NCBI GenBank assembly: GCA_037389465.1
Contig: JAZARR010000172.1
Span: 5,783,501 to 5,847,500 of the forward strand
Source: Baylisascaris procyonis
Taxonomy: Eukaryota > Nematoda > Chromadorea > Rhabditida > Ascarididae
Reading direction: 5' to 3'
DNA: 64,000 nucleotides
The notes beneath the pieces are model-generated. The model saw only the letters and a program-made list of their open reading frames with translations, was not told the origin of the DNA and ran no database searches. The position numbers and the translations under genes are program-made. This document shows positions 62,581 through 64,000 of this stretch, one piece after another; within the stretch, counting starts at the first letter, position 1; every line of letters begins with the position of its first letter.

Positions 62581-63219
62581 CTAAAAGATAATATTTTACG
62601 CATATGTACGTATGTGATCACAGACCGCACAATATTATATATACGTGATTTTAAAACTTGGTCCACTGATTACCGGTGCAGGATGAAGAGTTTGTAGCTC
62701 AGGAGAATAAGCTACGCTAGCGTGGAAGAAGACTTGATTCAATTCTTTCTAGTCTCATCTTGTTTTCGGATAATATTTCAGAGACAACTCAACGTGATGG
62801 AAAACTGTTCAGAAAGGCGTTTGTGGAAGGCGCGTTTCAAAACTGGATGGAAACAAAGCCCTGAATATGTTTTATTCACTAGAGATTTTGATCTACGAGT
62901 GATAAAACTTGAGGAGAAGTAACCTCCCGACAATTTTAAAGGGGTAACTTCCATTAGGAAATTTATTACAAGTGACTGATCCAGAGGTGCTCTCATGACC
63001 TATTTCTGTATGCGAATGTTGCTGTGTGCGACTAATGCTGATTTATGTTGAGGAAGGACGGGAATCCTCCTGACAGAATTTCACGGTCGGGAATGTGAAC
63101 GCTTAAAGCGTGTCGATAGATAACTCAGAATCAGAGCATTCAATGAACAGTAAGAGGGATGACCGCATTACTAAAAAGTATTCGACAACTTCTAAAGAAA
63201 TGTTCGAACTCTTTGATAC

Positions 63220-63484
63220 CTGAGTCAGGACGTATCGAAAAATACTCTGCAGCTTCGTCATTTGCATAGAGATTATAGGCTAGTTTCGAATTCGTTGGCG
63301 ACAGGGCAGAAATTTTCGCAATAACCATGCCAATATTCGGCCAGTTTTGTCGTACTAAAGGTACTCGATAGAGAGGAAACTCAAATACTGGTGCCAAAAA
63401 GTGCTCTGGATTTCCATAGATCACTTCGTACATCAGATTGTTTCCCGCATCCGATGGATAGACATCGACGAAGTGTAATAGCTT
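63220..63484 (-). CDS. Cadherin-repeat protein, internal exon (most 3' cadherin repeat, first part)
   Basis: The minus-strand exon encodes about 88 residues. It contains APVFEFPLYRVPL, the usual start of a cadherin repeat, then a GMVIAKISA strand, a LAYNLY strand and EYFSIRPDSG, which matches the F-x-I-x-x-x-[ST]-G turn of cadherin repeats. Cadherin repeats are extracellular Ca2+-dependent adhesion modules. The donor CAG|GTATC leaves phase 1 and joins the next exon so that PDSG continues into EIIVEKEL, as expected inside one repeat. The acceptor TTTTTTTAAAG is weaker. The stretch just upstream lacks the canonical DxNDN linker and has YPSDAGNNLMYEV instead. Earlier exons lie beyond the window end. 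Confidence 0.72.
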
Positions 63485-64000
63485 CTTTAAAAAAACAGTG
63501 GTATAAAGACAGAATTAATTTTCATTCATCTGCATCAAAGTACAGCCATTTGGCCAATAGCAGTATCAATATTTTGCTAGTTTTTTCATGCTGAAGGTCT
63601 TCGATTAACAAGAAACTCAGACATTACTACCAAATATTAGTGCCACTTACTTATTTAAGCTTATCAGTTATCACTATCACCAGGGCGAAAAAACATGAAT
63701 ATGCATCCTACAGAACTCATATCATCGGAATCTTAAACCAATTAATCAGGATTTTACTTTTAAAGCTGCAATGACATATTACTTAGAAGGCTATGAATGC
63801 TTGCAAGAGAGTTGTTTTTGCAAGCTTTTCTTCAATTTTTATACTTCACCGAACAAGAAAACCTCTGTTCTACTTCAGTCTTTTTTGCAACTATTCCGCT
63901 TCCACTCTGATTTCTGAGAGAACTGCTGAGAGCAGTAAAACATGCTGAATACTCAAAACTAGTAAGAATAGTATTTAAGCTTAATTTTTCTCACTCTGTA

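Overview
The window looks like animal nuclear DNA, most likely from a nematode. It is AT-rich, with small GC-richer exons (about 50-200 nt), introns of hundreds to thousands of bases, and splice acceptors of the TTTTCAG / TTTTTAG type. Recognisable exons encode animal proteins: a cadherin repeat, a ryanodine receptor SPRY domain and alpha-spectrin repeats. Nearly all lie on the minus strand. I see no bacterial genes, rRNA, tRNA, CRISPR array or replication origin. All identifications come from reading the sequence and from remembered family motifs; no database search was possible. Exon ends were placed by splice consensus and reading-phase agreement.

Layout from high to low coordinates on the minus strand. 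(1) 63.5-58.6 kb: the 3' part of a cadherin gene. One cadherin repeat is followed by about 1,100 residues of Ser/Thr/Pro-rich mucin-like sequence, ending at a stop that overlaps AATAAA. (2) 57.3-55.6 kb: exons resembling a right-handed beta-helix domain. (3) 55.1-49.9 kb: seven small exons whose phases all agree, protein not recognised. (4) 49.2-42.3 kb: more isolated exons of unknown identity, plus one plus-strand exon at 42.9-43.1 kb. (5) 37.9-37.6 kb: two phase-matched exons, one death-domain-like, one ending in a motif like the alpha-spectrin N-terminus. (6) 36.9-20.9 kb: four exon relics of alpha-spectrin repeats 1 to 3, in order, three of them carrying stops, frameshifts or a deletion. 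(7) 29.5-26.6 kb, inside the large spectrin gap and on the same strand: four ryanodine receptor exons (linker and third SPRY domain), one with a frameshift. (8) 15.8-13.6 kb: a group of unidentified exons, one with an HR1-like start. A possible galectin-like exon is on the plus strand at 39.1-39.4 kb.

Repeats fill much of the rest: a dispersed element of about 1.9 kb (two long copies, one partial), an 85-bp minisatellite in two places, a 183-bp satellite, two further dispersed repeat pairs next to (TA)n tracts, and five (TA)n microsatellites. The most unusual points are the in-order decayed spectrin gene with ryanodine receptor exons lying inside it, and a spectrin exon whose only visible splice donor comes from a minisatellite unit.
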